Shown here: positions 10,593 to 22,300 of the stretch, piece by piece
Layout: each line of letters starts with the position of its first letter
How positions within the stretch are numbered: position 1 is the first letter of the stretch
Assembly (NCBI GenBank): GCA_963678675.1
Contig: OY783194.1
Location: 32,032,278 to 32,096,277, forward strand
Length of the DNA: 64,000 bases
Direction of reading: 5' to 3'
From: Xiphydria camelus
Lineage: Eukaryota; Arthropoda; Insecta; Hymenoptera; Xiphydriidae
Notes under the pieces: generated by a model
What the model saw: the letters and a program-made list of their open reading frames with translations, nothing else
What the model was told of the DNA's origin: nothing
Database searches by the model: none
Position numbers and translations under genes: made by a program

Positions 10593-13500
10593 ATGACCAA
10601 AGTGTCGCTGATGGTGTTGCTGGCCTGCACGGCCGTCGCATGTGAGTATCTCGTTATCGGTTACTCGCGCATTTCCCGTTCCGCGGGGAGGAGGTTCGAT
10701 AGTTTTGTGATTAACGGGTCCTCCCGTTTTTTTTAAATAATTCCAAGTACGGTTTAAAAGCCGCGCAAAAAGTTTGGCCGCTCGTGAAGAAATATTCCGG
10801 TCGATCAACTCGTTGAGTCAACATTTTTTAAATACCTAACGAGACGCGAATGCGATCGACTGAGTAATCGAAGTACTCGCGTTCCGCGCGCTTCGAAATA
10901 CGAACGCAGCTGCGTCTGTGTCGCGCCGCGCGCATCTGCATACGGGTGCGATGCACTTTCCCGACAGACGACGCGCGCTTTGAATTTCAAACGGGGGAAT
11001 CTTGCGAGTTTCCTGCGGACGTCCGACGCGCGGCTCCGGGTCATTACGCACCGCACGTACAGCAGTGATCGCCGCACCAGTCGCGGAGCGTGAATCGCGG
11101 CGGGGAAAGTCAGCGGAGAAATGCGCAGAGAAGCGACGCGATCGCGCCAACGGTGACGGTATCCCGCGACTGTACGCGCCTTTTGCAACGACCTGCATCG
11201 CCGGGGCGAATGCGTTTCGATCGCGCGAGAAAGAAGGCTTATCTATAGACGCAGTAGACGTATCGCGCGCGCGCGCGCGCTTACACCGCGTGTGTGCAAG
11301 CCGACGCGGCACCGCGATATACGACGGTTGGGAGACTTTCTAAAATGCAAATGCCACCGCGCTGTCTCCCGATCGATTGCGCAAGAAATCTTACCGCCGC
11401 ATGCAAAGCGGATATCGCGAATTATGTAACGAAAGCAGCGAGGATGATCGCGTCCGTCGTGATCGCGAGGAGAAGCGATTCGTACCTACGCGCGAGACGA
11501 ATGCGAGCATTTCTCGATCCTGCTTTCTCCCATCGTGGAGAGCACGATCTGCACAGAGAGAAGAACCTGGTCAAAGTTCATCAAAATAACTGTTTGGTGA
11601 AATACGGATCTTTTCTGTCTGTCTGGTTAAACTAAGCATTTTATAGTTAGAACAACTGGACATGTAGTTAGGATAACGAAATATTTGGTTCAACTTACCG
11701 AACCGAGAAAGAGGAGTTTATTTGCATTTGATGAATATTTGTTTGAAACGGCGAAATAAACATTTTATTGGATCAAGACGATATTCGTTAATTATTACGA
11801 TGTTTATTTGGCACGACTTAAGACTTCGAGGCAACCATTTGATCGAAATAAATATTTTAATAATTAACATGTATTTTCTTGTCTTAACGAGATATTTATT
11901 TCGCCGTATTTTCAATTACATTTATTAACTATTAGTAAACCGTCTTCCCGGTGTAGTTGCTTTTTTCGCGCAGGAAGAATTTCTTGTTCAAAAATGACGG
12001 TACTTTTAAATCAAAAATATATACTCTTCGACCAAGAATTTTGTTCGAAGACAAAATATTTGGTTCAACTTACTAGTATTTTGGTTAGGACAACTAAATT
12101 CGTTTATCCAGTCGCGTTTTATCATTTTAACCATTTTATTTTTCTCGGTGTATCCGTATCTTAAACTCGACGTCCGATGGTCCCTAAAACATTATCGCGT
12201 GCTTTTTCGTAGACGGAGCTTACAATTGTCCGGCGAAGGACGGTCAGTACGAGGACTCGAAGCAGTGCGACAAGTTCTACGAGTGCACGGACGGCGTAGC
12301 CGTGGAGAAGTTCTGCCCGGACGGCCTCGTCTTCGACCCCCTGAACCGCAAGATCAACAAGTGCGACCACGTCTTCAACGTCGACTGCGGTGATCGCCTG
12401 GAATTGCGTAAGGGCCGCGTTTCTTTTTCCACGCGAGATACGCGAGATTCGATTACCGGCGGAGGAATCGAGACGGGGATAATATAGTCGTATCGGAGAA
12501 AATGTAGATTACAGTTCGTAGGGACGTTGCGAAGTCAATATCGGTGTATTCTTGAAGAAGCAATTTGCGTGACTCCATGGAAAAAAGTAAATCGCAGTAT
12601 TTCCAAAGTTTGTAGTAAATTTTGGAACAAAGCTAATTCACTACCACGATAATTACAATTTTGGTAAAAATTACAGTAAAGCTCGTAGAAATTGCTGTGT
12701 AATTCTTATTAAAACTTTAGTCATCGCAAAGATAAATCGGCCTTTCTCCGAAATTCACCACAAACTTTGCAAATCCTACGTATCATTCCCTTCCGCGTTT
12801 GCTCGTAAAACGGTGCTCGACGTCTCGTTAAAAAAGAAAAATAACAATCAATTAACTCGCACCCTCAGAACCGCCCCAACCGAAGAAGAACTGCCCCAGA
12901 CGCAACGGATTCTTCGCCCACCCCGAGCCGTCCGTCTGCAACGTCTTCTACAACTGCATCGACGGCGAGGCCATCGAGATCACCTGCACCACGGGCCTCC
13001 ACTTCGACGAGTACAGCGGCACCTGCGTCTGGCCCGACAGCGCGGGACGCGAGGTAACGACGCCGATAAAAACCGCTCCGAGAGACGCGTTGTATAACGG
13101 GCGCAAGAAAGCCGTGACAAAGGGACGCGAGAAACTCTCGACGCAGAGCACCGCGAAAAGAAAGTATCGCGCCTGGCCGGGGACGGGCGATTATTATAAA
13201 ATTCTTACGAACGCGGCGCGACGATAAAAGTTTTCTCGCGCGCGTCGCGCGGCTCTCCGCAGTGGTCAGGCCCGCAGTGGTCAGACGCAAGGCGCGATCC
13301 GCCCGCCGTGTTTCCTCCCGGGCGAATCGTTGAGCCGTTCCTCTTTCAGGGTTGCGGCGTCGTCGGCAAGAAGCTGAAGGACGGTTTCGAGTGCCCCAAG
13401 GAGGGTCAGGTGGACACCAGAGGAATGGCGGTGGACCACCCCAAGTACGCTCACCCCGAGGACTGCCAGAAGTTTTACGTTTGTCTGAACGGGTCGACGC

Positions 13501-14054
13501 CCCGCGAGCAGGGATGCAGCGAGGGTACCGTTTACAATGACGAGCAGCAGAGGTGCGACGCGCCCGAGAATGTGCCCGGATGGTACGTAGCGAGGATTCT
13601 GTAGAGCGTTCCGCGTTTTTTTTTTCTGCATTTTGCTGACGTTTCCTCGGTTATAGAAGCATCGTTGCACTCTGAATCGTAATTATACCGTTCGGGAAGC
13701 GGTGCAAAAACGTGCGAGGTAAACACCCGTACGTTGAAAATTTATAGCTGCCGTAAAGAAAATCGCAGACCGTTTGTGTCTCCACTTTTAGCGCCCCTTT
13801 CGCGTATACTCGTTGCTCCTTGCTTCGGCTAAATTCCCCCCGGACAAAGTCTGCGTCATTCGCACGACGCGAGAGGAAATGACGCGCAATGCAGAACGCA
13901 GAATATTCCAGAGCCCCTTTGAAATATCGATCGCGCGCACGATGAAGTGGGACGCGCGTGGGCCTACTCGCGCTCCGTCCGTAGAACGTAATTACTGATT
14001 GGGCTATATTGCAGCGAGGACTGGTACAAGGACGTCGACGACAAGAAGGCCTGA
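10593..14054 (+). CDS. obst-A: obstructor-A: secreted chitin-binding cuticle protein, three ChtBD2 domains
   Basis: Exons are 10593-10641, 12213-12407, 12869-13053, 13350-13582 and 14015-14054, giving 233 aa. Junction phases are 1, 1, 0 and 2. Residues 1-18 are a signal peptide. The ChtBD2 domains are Cys22-75, Cys90-145 and Cys158-221. Aromatic residues follow Cys2 in each domain (DKFYEC, NVFYNC, QKFYVC). After the last cysteine comes a 12-residue tail, EDWYKDVDDKKA. PDGLVFDPLNRK in domain 1, GLHFDEYSGTCVWPD in domain 2 and the WYKDVDDKK tail are, from memory, near-identical to Drosophila Obst-A, which is almost the same length. In flies Obst-A scaffolds chitin together with matrix-protecting and chitin-deacetylating proteins; that role is inferred here. 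The phase 0 intron between domains 2 and 3 is absent from the neighbouring obst-B. Introns 1 and 2 hold nested MITEs. Confidence 0.95.
11552..12150 (+). mobile_element. Family A MITE, copy 4, with nested B fragment and family C
   Basis: The left part, from CACAGAGAGAAGAACCTGG, and the right end, TTATTTTTCTCGGTG, belong to family A. In between are a family C element at 11702-11954 (ACCGAGAAAGAGGAGTTTATT to CCGTCTTCCCGGTG) and a family B fragment to about 12045 (CGCAGGAAGAATTTCTTGTT). The stack lies in intron 1 of obst-A. Confidence 0.65.
11702..11954. mobile_element. Family C MITE, copy 3 (nested)
   Basis: Family C terminal repeats and the phrase GGCGAAATAAACATTTTATTGGATCAA (in two overlapping parts) match the copy at 6070-6319. 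It is embedded in the family A/B stack. Confidence 0.65.
12576..12798. mobile_element. Family D hairpin MITE, copy 1
   Basis: Family D is almost one long palindrome of about 230 bp. The left arm runs AAAGTTTGTAGTAAATTT with GATAATTACAATTTTGGTAAAAAT, and the right arm mirrors it with ACCACAAACTTTGCAAAT. It lies in intron 2 of obst-A. Confidence 0.6.
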
Positions 14055-14171
14055 AGGCATTCGTGAACTTCTCCTGTCCCGCATCGGGACCCCGAAACCA
14101 CCTTATCCTACCTGTACATCTATATTTTGTATATGACTTTCGAAAGAATCTTAGTCCTGTAAATGTTTTAC

Positions 14172-14177
14172 AATAAA
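14172..14177 (+). terminator. Polyadenylation signal of obst-A
   Basis: AATAAA lies 118 bp after the stop codon. Confidence 0.7.
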
Positions 14178-14239
14178 CGACAACTTTTTTTTCCCTAATC
14201 GTGGCCTCGTAACGCTTTGTGTAAGACACTCGTTATGCG

Positions 14240-15438
14240 TGCGCGTCGAGAATGACTTGTGCGCAGAAGGGGGGAAAAGTCCTTCCTTTCACCGGACTGT
14301 TATCGAAACGACACACGACGAATCCGGGTACATAACGCGTATCTTTTTCTGCAGGGTTTTCCACTTTTTTTTTGTCACGATATTTACGCTCCGGCCGATC
14401 ATTATTCGAAGGTTTCCTCGGCATTGTTCGATCGCTCACGCTGTATCCGAAAGGGCGACGCGTGTCTGTCGTTATCGTCGCTGTTACTACGCCGATATCG
14501 CTGCCGCCGTTCGCCAGGGGACACGAGGAGTTCTTGCGCACACGTGGAAGGAATTTTTTTTTTTTTCCCCACCCCGTTCGTTCGATAAGAATTTCTCGGG
14601 CGCGCGCGCGCGCGCGTGGCACGCGGGGCATCGATCCTAACCTGCTCAGCGAGGCGAATCGTCGATGGCTTTCACCTTATTTATAAAATATCCGACTCCG
14701 CGTTTCCTTGTTTTTCGCCGACGCCGAACTTTATCCGACAGGTTGTTTTCTCGCTTCGATTGATCTTGAATATAAAAGGTGGCCGAGGCGGTTCGCCGCA
14801 CTTTCCTGACCGCGCGATATCGCTGCTCTTCCGGGCGGAGTGCGAGTCCTCGCGGGGATGGATGCGACACCGCGTCTCCGGAAGATGCTCTCTTCTCGCG
14901 CGGTTGAGTGATTCCGCCCCCCTCGCGTGATTCCATCTCGAGGCGAATCGCGTTTCTCGTGGCGACGGGAGAAATTCGCGATGTCCTTGCGCGGGTCGAG
15001 CGGCGGATTCCTAATGGCAACGCCTCGAAGAGAGGTCATCGACTGACGCGTAGCGATTGACATTCGACGAATGTTAACTTTCTAGAGAGGGAATCGATTT
15101 CGAAGCGCGACTTTTCGTGGGCGCGGCAAGGTACCTCCTCCTTCTCTCCTCCTCCTCCTCCTCCTCCTCATCTTCTCTCCGTCGCTGTGTCCACCTTCTC
15201 CTACTTTTCGTCGTCCGAGCGCCTTCCCAAAGAGCGCAGCACCTCGCGCGGCGCGCGCGTGCCACCGAGGAAAATAAGGACGCCCCGAAGCGCGCGGCCG
15301 CGCGAGCCAAGAGTCTCGGACTCGCTCACCCGGTCCTCCCGCGGAGGATCAGGTAGGGAGAGCTTTCGGAGAAAGGGGAGGGAGGTCGAGAAATGCGCGA
15401 CGGTGGTAGAATGCAGCCGAGCGAATCGGGACCGGCAG
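14240..15438. other. CpG-rich spacer between obst-A and the third gene
   Basis: This block has a (CG)n run near 14597-14614 and a CTC-rich run at 15145-15169. Open frames on both strands reflect base composition, and none carries a domain. It is the likely promoter region of the gene starting at 15500. Confidence 0.35.
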
Positions 15439-15443
15439 TCAGT
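15439..15443 (+). promoter_or_regulatory. Candidate initiator of the third CPAP3 gene
   Basis: The arthropod-type initiator TCAGT lies within GGCAGTCAGTCACG, 57 bp before the ATG at 15500. No TATA box is visible upstream. Confidence 0.35.
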
Positions 15444-15499
15444 CACGTCCCGCAGCTCCACGCAGAGAAGGAAGAAATTCCCTCTCGAGACACCTCAGG

Positions 15500-16860
15500 A
15501 TGGCATCGACGACGAACCGATCCCTTCGCCTCGTCATCCTCGGACTGATCGCGTGCGCGACCCTGGTCCGGGGACAGTTCCGCTGTCCGGATAAGAAGGG
15601 CTTCTTCCCGGACGCCGAGCAGTGCGACGTCTACTACGCCTGTATCGATGGGCAACCGGAAGAGCGGCTCTGCAAGGACGGCCTCGTCTTCAGGGACGAC
15701 AATCCCAAGAAGGAGCTGTGCGACATACCCGCCAACGTGCCTTGCGGCGACCGCACCCTTCTGCGTGAGTTTTTCCTCGACTCGATTCTCACTAGAGATT
15801 CGCTGACTGTATAGATATTCGCTTTAATCGCGATTATCTCGCTATCCTCGAACTTAGGCGATTAGACGGTGGAGTACTTTTTTGAAGACCTTATTTCGAG
15901 CTACAAAAAAGGTCTATACCGATATGGGCGAAAAGATCACGGGTAACGAGATAAGCGCGGTTAAAGCGGGCTGTAAGTGGAAAAACCTCGCGCGGATCAG
16001 ACCACTGTATAACGGGAATTGAATTAGGATGAAAGGGACTGGAAATGCGACGAAGGTTGAGTCGAGAACCTTGTATTTCACGGGCTTTAATATCTTTTAT
16101 TATTATCCAGTGCAGCATTCCCAATTTCAGTCTCTGATATTTAAATCTTCGTCGAGAAACTTGCGATTTACCTACTCCTTGAAATAAATTCAACGAAACC
16201 AAAAATATCACATCTTTTACAAAGACGATTCTCCCCTTCGGCCCAACCTACTTTCACCCCCGACCTTTCGCTCACAGAGGAGCCGCAACCGACCAAAGGC
16301 TGTCCCCGCGCCAACGGCTACTTCAAACACGAAGATCCCACGGCGTGCGATCAGTTCATGAACTGCATAGACGGCGTGCCCTCGATCATGCCCTGCCCGG
16401 CGGGTCTGATCTTCGAGGAAAAGATGGCGACCTGCGTCTGGCCGGCCGATGCCACCAGGCTGTGCGCGAACGTCAGGAGGGACGTCCTCGACGACGGGTT
16501 CTCCTGTCCCGACGGTGACGTGGCCGGACCGCAGGGCAGGATCCTGCCGCACCCCACTTACCCCCATCCGGAGGACTGCGCCAAGTTCTACATCTGCAAG
16601 AACGGCGTGAGGCCGCAGAAGGGTCAGTGCGATTACGGCACGGTGTACAACGAGGACAGCTTCATGTGCACCGATCCCGACAATGTGCCAGGATGGTGAG
16701 TAACGAGATAGTCTTCCTTCTGTTCCACTCGCGCGGCGTCACAGTGTGATACGCATTTATAAATAGACCCGGTCCCGGCTTCGCGAGAATTCGAACCGGT
16801 TTAAATCCTCATTCCTCTCTTTTCTGTTTCAGCGAGGAATACTACAAGAAAAAGAACTGA
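15500..16860 (+). CDS. CPAP3 (obstructor) family protein, obst-A/B-like paralogue
   Basis: Exons are 15500-15764, 16278-16695 and 16833-16860, giving 236 aa. Junction phases are 1 and 2. Residues 1-25 are a signal peptide (hydrophobic core LVILGLIACATLV). The ChtBD2 domains are Cys29-82, Cys97-151 and Cys165-228. Aromatics are present after Cys2 in domains 1 and 3 (DVYYAC, AKFYIC), but domain 2 has DQFMNC, one aromatic fewer. The tail is only EEYYKKKN. Unlike four of its five neighbours of usual form, the signal peptide and domain 1 share one exon, so the usual first intron has been lost. The inter-domain phrase LQEPQPTKGCPRANGY recalls Obst-A/B, and the protein may be a CPAP3-A2-like or D-like group member. 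I did not assign a symbol because I cannot separate these groups by eye. Like its relatives it should be a secreted chitin-binding cuticle component. Confidence 0.9.
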
Positions 16861-16922
16861 TATAGTTATACACCACGTGCCACATAGCGATATTGTAACG
16901 GTTAACTTTTTACTTTAAGAAC

Positions 16923-16928
16923 AATAAA
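16923..16928 (+). terminator. Polyadenylation signal of the third CPAP3 gene
   Basis: AATAAA lies 63 bp after the stop codon. Confidence 0.7.
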
Positions 16929-16929
16929 T

Positions 16930-18031
16930 ATTTTATTCTTACGTAACTACATGAACGTAGTCGTCGTGCGTTATATCGTCGGTGCGATACGAAACCTTTC
17001 TCTTTATACGTAATTGGGCGATACAGTCGGACCACCCGGGAACGACGATTTCGGGGAATCGTTCGATCCACGGGGTTCGTGAGATTTGCGGCTATTTTGA
17101 TAGCTGGGAGAATCGTGGAAAATTTGTGTCGACGATTTTTCGAGAAATTGAAAACATAGAAACATCAAAGCGCTGCGATATTTGATCCCAGGGTGGCCTA
17201 GGTTCTCGGTAGGTACCGACTGTATGCGCGTACCGCGCTTCCGCTTCAATCGTCGTTAAATATAACCGCGACGTCGATGCCGGCTCGCTGAAAAATCCCC
17301 GGGAGAAATTCCGCGCGAGAAACGCTCCGCGGAAAGTCGAGCCGAGAATTTTTCCCGTCGACGGATGATTTCGTTCTTCCTTCTGCCACCGTACTACCGC
17401 GTGCGCGCGCGCGCGCGGACCTAATTGCAACCTTTCTCTTTCTCTTTACATAATAATCATTTCCCGCCGCCGCCGCCGCCGCCGGTGAATTCTGCATACA
17501 GCGGCGACTCGAACTCCGCGCGCGACCTCGCCAACTTTTCCGTCGGAGCCGCCTGGAAGCGAAGATCGAACGACCTTCGCGACGCGTCGCCGAAAAGGCA
17601 GCGGTACAACGCGGTGGCGCGCTCGTGTATAATAACATCGGATTGACGGCTTTCACTATCGGTATCGAGTACAGAGATCTGGTTCCCCCCTCGAGCGACC
17701 GAGAGAGATTGCGTAAGCGCGTGACGCGAAACCCTCGGGGCTCTCCTGTCCATCTATATGGGGATAGCGTACAATACGAGCGTACCGAACTTCTACGTGG
17801 ACAGGTTTCGTTGCCTCGAGTCGACGGACGTGGCGCGCCCCCCCGAGGGCGGTGTCCCCGACTCACGTGTCGTTCTTGTCGATCGTTTCCGTGGAGACGT
17901 CAATGCTGCGGGGCTAGCGCGGACCTTCGTGGTGACATTTCGAAAGTTCCTCTTTGAAATTCGGAGCGATTCGATTGTCCTTTCGAGAGTCTGGCCTGAG
18001 GATCCTGCGGAACGAGGGGTGCTGGGATGTT
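16930..18031. other. Intergenic CpG-rich DNA, no gene seen
   Basis: The block contains a (CG)n run near 17402-17416 and a CCG run near 17464-17484. Overlapping open frames on both strands carry no domain signature. Confidence 0.3.
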
Positions 18032-18035
18032 TTAA

Positions 18036-18319
18036 CCCTACAGTGGTCGAGCGGTAGACAATAGTCACTCATATACTAGAAGTAAGGATTAAGGAATGAA
18101 TGAACATGTAAAATATATTTAGCGTTTTGTTATTAAATGTTAGGCATTTCTTAATAAAGAATAACAGAACATAAATCAAATTTAAACTTCTTTTTTTGTT
18201 AACAATTAGGAACTTTCAACTTACTCATTATTTACTCATCATTTTATTTACTCATTTGGTTTCAGCAATCACATCACGTATGATGGATTACCATTGTTAT
18301 CCGCGCGACCATTGTAGGG
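18036..18319. mobile_element. piggyBac-type MITE, copy 1
   Basis: The element is flanked by TTAA at 18032-18035 and at 18320-18323. Its ends start CCCTACAGTGGTCGAGCGG, and the reverse complement of the right end is CCCTACAATGGTCGCGCGG: 19 bp with two mismatches. TTAA target sites and CCC termini are the hallmark of piggyBac. There is no transposase, so it is non-autonomous. The interior (GATTAAGGAATGAATGAACATG) recurs in the copy at 52130-52357. Confidence 0.85.
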
Positions 18320-18322
18320 TTA

Positions 18323-18428
18323 AGCATGAGAAAAATAATTGTTGATGCCAAGATATGTTTTGTTCAATCAAAAATATGATAATACTTCCGGGATCAAGCC
18401 ATGGATTTCCTCGTGCAAGAAAATATCA
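18323..18428 (+). mobile_element. Family B MITE fragment, copy 3
   Basis: The left end GCATGAGAAAAATAATTGTTGATGCC and the phrase GGATCAAGCCATGGATTTCC match family B. The right part is missing. Confidence 0.5.
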
Positions 18429-18553
18429 AAAGACATCTTCTAAAAGTCTATGAGATATTCAGTAAAGAGAAGGGGTTGAGGGTAGAAATATCCTCGAAAA
18501 AAGCTAGACCATGTATCGTGTTATAAATGAGGATTGTAAAAGTTGAAGTAATA

Positions 18554-18795
18554 CACGGAAAAAAATAAATCGTAATATTTACAAGGTTTGTGGTCATTTT
18601 AAAGACAAGTCCAATTTATTCTCACGATAATAACTATTTTTGTAAAAATTATAATATAGTAAAATTTGTAGAAGTAAGCGTTGCTGTAAGTTTTACTAAA
18701 ATTGCAATTATCGTAACACTAAATTGGCCTTGTCTCGAAATTTATCACAGACTTTGTACACACATACACATGCTACGATTTTATTTCTTCCGTGC
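18554..18795. mobile_element. Family D hairpin MITE, copy 2
   Basis: It starts CACGGAAAAAAATAAATCG and ends ATTTTATTTCTTCCGTG. It is a long palindrome centred on the AGCGTTGCTGTAAG region. Confidence 0.7.
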
Positions 18796-19301
18796 ATGAT
18801 TTGGAGAGGGACAATTACACGTTGTCGATTAAAACACGCGTTGACTAATTTTACCCCGAGAAAGTCGCACGTAACATCCCCAATACAAAAGTCACAAATA
18901 ATAACGACTCCTCTCACACACCCGTTACACCAAGATCCTGCGCCAACCTTTCATGACCTTTCCGCTATCCCTCCCCAAAATCTCGATCGATCGATTATCC
19001 TTTCGAATCGACGGCAAGGATCGCGAACAATCGATCGAACGGTCTCGACGTCCGGAACCCCCTACTCTCCGTTCGATGGATAGAAGGGGCGGCAAAAAGC
19101 GCGACAACGAGGGAGCCCCGACGAAACCGATATATCTTCCATACACGTTACGCGAGACGCGCGACATTGTTGTGACGGAGTGGGATCGAAGGGGGCAGGA
19201 GGGGGCGCGAGCGTTGCCGGAGGGGTCCACAGGCCCGAGTGAAGGGGGCCCCGTCAGGGGACTCGAGGCCGAAGCTACTCGCCAATGAGTGGGATACTAA
19301 G
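18796..19301. other. 5' flank of the obst-E-like gene
   Basis: No coding sequence was recognised. The DNA becomes CpG- and purine-rich toward the gene start. Confidence 0.3.
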
Positions 19302-19314
19302 TTCAGTAGTCAGT
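19302..19314 (+). promoter_or_regulatory. Candidate initiators of the obst-E-like gene
   Basis: Two overlapping TCAGT-type initiators (TTCAGT, then GTCAGT) lie 18-30 bp before the ATG. There is no clear TATA box, so the leader would be very short. Confidence 0.35.
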
Positions 19315-19331
19315 CCGTACCGAGACCAGAC

Positions 19332-22300
19332 ATGAGCTGCCGTATGAGCGTGACCCTATTGGCCCTGGCGGGCCTCCTGTCCACGGGTGAGTACCGCGCG
19401 CGTCTAAAGTGCATCCGGACGATACGGCCCTGGGCCGCGGTGTCTTCCTCGACGCGCTTAGCAGCCCTACACGCGTGTACCCTCTCCGCGCTCCCACCCC
19501 AACGCGAAGAGAAGGAGAGAATCCCGGGAGAACCTCACTTCGCGCGACTCCTGCGCGCGTGTGCCGCCGCGCGCGAGTCTTGCGACACCGCCGGGCATTC
19601 TCAGGCACGACCGCTTTCACTGTCTCCGTGCCATATGGCGGTTACATCGCCGACCTATGACATAATGGCATACGGGGCGATTCACCGAGCCCGCGCTTAC
19701 CCCGTTATATCAGCTGTTCAGATTTCTCGCGCGCGCGGGGGTGGGGCCGTGCCAAGGGGGGACCGAGAGATGTGGAGCGAGGGGTTGATTGGCCCCGAGG
19801 AAGATTGCGACGGTAAACGAGGTGGACGGATGGTAGGCGCGACCTTTGAGGTGAGATGAGAGAGAGCGTCGATCGGCTGCGATTCGCTCTCTGTCGCAAC
19901 GGCGAGGAGAGCGGAGGAAAGTCGAATTTCACGACGTCCCCTCGAACGATGTGAAATACATCGCCCCGAGTGTGTTTTCACTTTCGGGGGATCGCATCGC
20001 TGCAGTTCGTCGAGACACTTTCGGTGGCGAAATCTCCGCTCGCGGCACGAAGAATCGTTTTCGTTTTCTTAATCGGCACGCGTTTTCTCTTATCTGGGCA
20101 GCCCTCGGAGCAGCCCTTCTGGGCGCGCCGAACTGCCCCGAGCAGCACGGCGTACAGGCCTACGCCCATCCCGAGGACTGCGCGGCCTTTTTCCTGTGCA
20201 CCAACGGCACCCTGACCCTCGAGCACTGCGAGAACGGCCTGCTCTTTGATGGACACGGCGCCGTGCATAATCACTGCAACTATTACTGGGCCGTCCACTG
20301 CGGAGAACGCAAGGCTGATTGTGAGTATCGCGTTACGCCTCTGTAAATATTCACGCGTGTATTACCCGAGTCGCGCAACGGGTTGATTGGTTAACTCAGT
20401 TGTATTATATATATATATCGAATGTGTGTGTGCGGTTGCCGATATCGTCGACTGATTTTCTCCAGTAGCGAAGACGGACATATGAATTATATGGAATCGC
20501 AATGAAAGAACTGCATCCGAAACTGCATCTGCTGCACTGAGAAAAATAACCTGGTCAATCTGATCAAAATCCTGGAGACCGTGACCAAACCGTTTGGTGA
20601 AATATGGATTCTCCTTTTTTCTTTTGGTTAAACTGACAATTTTCTGGCTAGAATAGCTAGACATGTCGTTAGAATTACTAAACACATTATCAGAATCACT
20701 TGATATTTGATTCAATTTACTATTAATTTGGTCGGAATAATTAAACTCGTTTAACCAGATGCGTTCAGTCATTTTAATCAAGTTATTTTCCTCGGCGCGG
20801 ATACAGTGTATTCCTTGATACAAAAATCTTAGACGTTCCTGAATTTTTAACCAACATAAGAATATAGAATTTTCAGAACAATTCTTTCCAAGTGTACTTC
20901 TTTCTACGCTATTTCCTCAATTCAATAAACATTGTACCGTTACGCTCCGCTTTTTCCGCCGGATTTCTAACTGTAATAATCTCGGGGAAAGAATCGACGA
21001 TAAAAAGCAAAGATAATTATCACCCGCGGAACGTTAACCGAATATAAAAGTTCAAACCGTCACGTCCTCGCCTCGTAATCGCTTCTCGGTCGTTGTCCGA
21101 CCATTCACGCGCCCCCTCTACTACTACCGCCTACCGAGCGAGACGCGCGGCGAGAGTTCGCCGCGCGGTGTTCGAAAAACGAGCGAGGACGGATTCAAAT
21201 TCGATTCTCCTCGAGAACTCCCGTCGAATAACGCAACATCTCGAATGTATCCAGTGACCCCGATCAGCTCGCCCGGCTGCGAACATCAGTTCGGCCTCTA
21301 CCCCGACAGCGACTCGTGCAGCACCACGTACATCAAGTGCACCCACGGAACACCCCTTCCGGGGCACTGCGACCCCGGCCTGGCCTACGACCACGTCAGC
21401 CACAGCTGCGTGTGGCCCGATCAGCTCCTGCCGCACTGCAACCCCGAGGCGATCGTCGGATTCAAGTGCCCCCAGAAAGTACCCGCGCACACCGCGGCTG
21501 CCAAATTCTGGCCTTTCCCCAGGTACGTGTTCGAACGCCCCGACGTCCCGTTCCGAGGGATGCTCGCAAAAAGAGCGGGCGATACAATTCACCGTGACAC
21601 CTGCGCGTGTAACGGTACGGCGGTGGTAAGAAACGCCGCGCACTCTGGTAACTTGTTTTCTCGGCGTGCCTCGCAGATTCCCGGTACCGGGCGATTGCGG
21701 TAGGCTGATCACCTGCGTCGAGGGTCACCCGCGTCTCGTCACATGCGGCGATGGAAAGCTCTTCGATTCCGCGACTCTCACTTGCCTGGACCCCGAGGAA
21801 GTTCCTCATTGGTGAGTATTTCTGTCTTTGTTTCTGATATTTTAAGGTTTAGCTCTCTATATTTAATTGTTTGCGGCAATCGTACCGAGGGGAAGTGTTT
21901 TGATTCGAACGCGAATATCGATTTTATAAAATTAAGTATCACATCGATCGATATACCGGGAGAAATAATTTGGACAGTTTATCCGAAATTTTGAAGATGA
22001 TTAAAAAACCGTTTGGTGAAATATCGATCCTCTCCATCTGTGTTCGGTTAAATAGACTATTTTTTTGGTGAGAGTAATTAAATGTTTGGTTGGAGTAACT
22101 AAACATTTGGTTGGAATAACTCGTTATTTGGTTAATTTAATCCATATTCCGAAAATGATGGTCAAACCGTTTGTTGAAATATGGATCCTCCGACTGTTTG
22201 GTTAAATTGACTACTTTTTGATTAGAATAACTAAACGTTTGGTTGGTATGACTAAACATTTGTTTAGAATAATGAAATATTTCGTTCAACTGATCAGTAT

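Noticed and set aside
19239..19859. 206-codon frame running through the start of the obst-E-like gene
   Set aside because: It is intron read-through of the short signal-peptide exon; the GTGAGT donor at 19387 and the matching acceptor at 20101 explain the sequence better.
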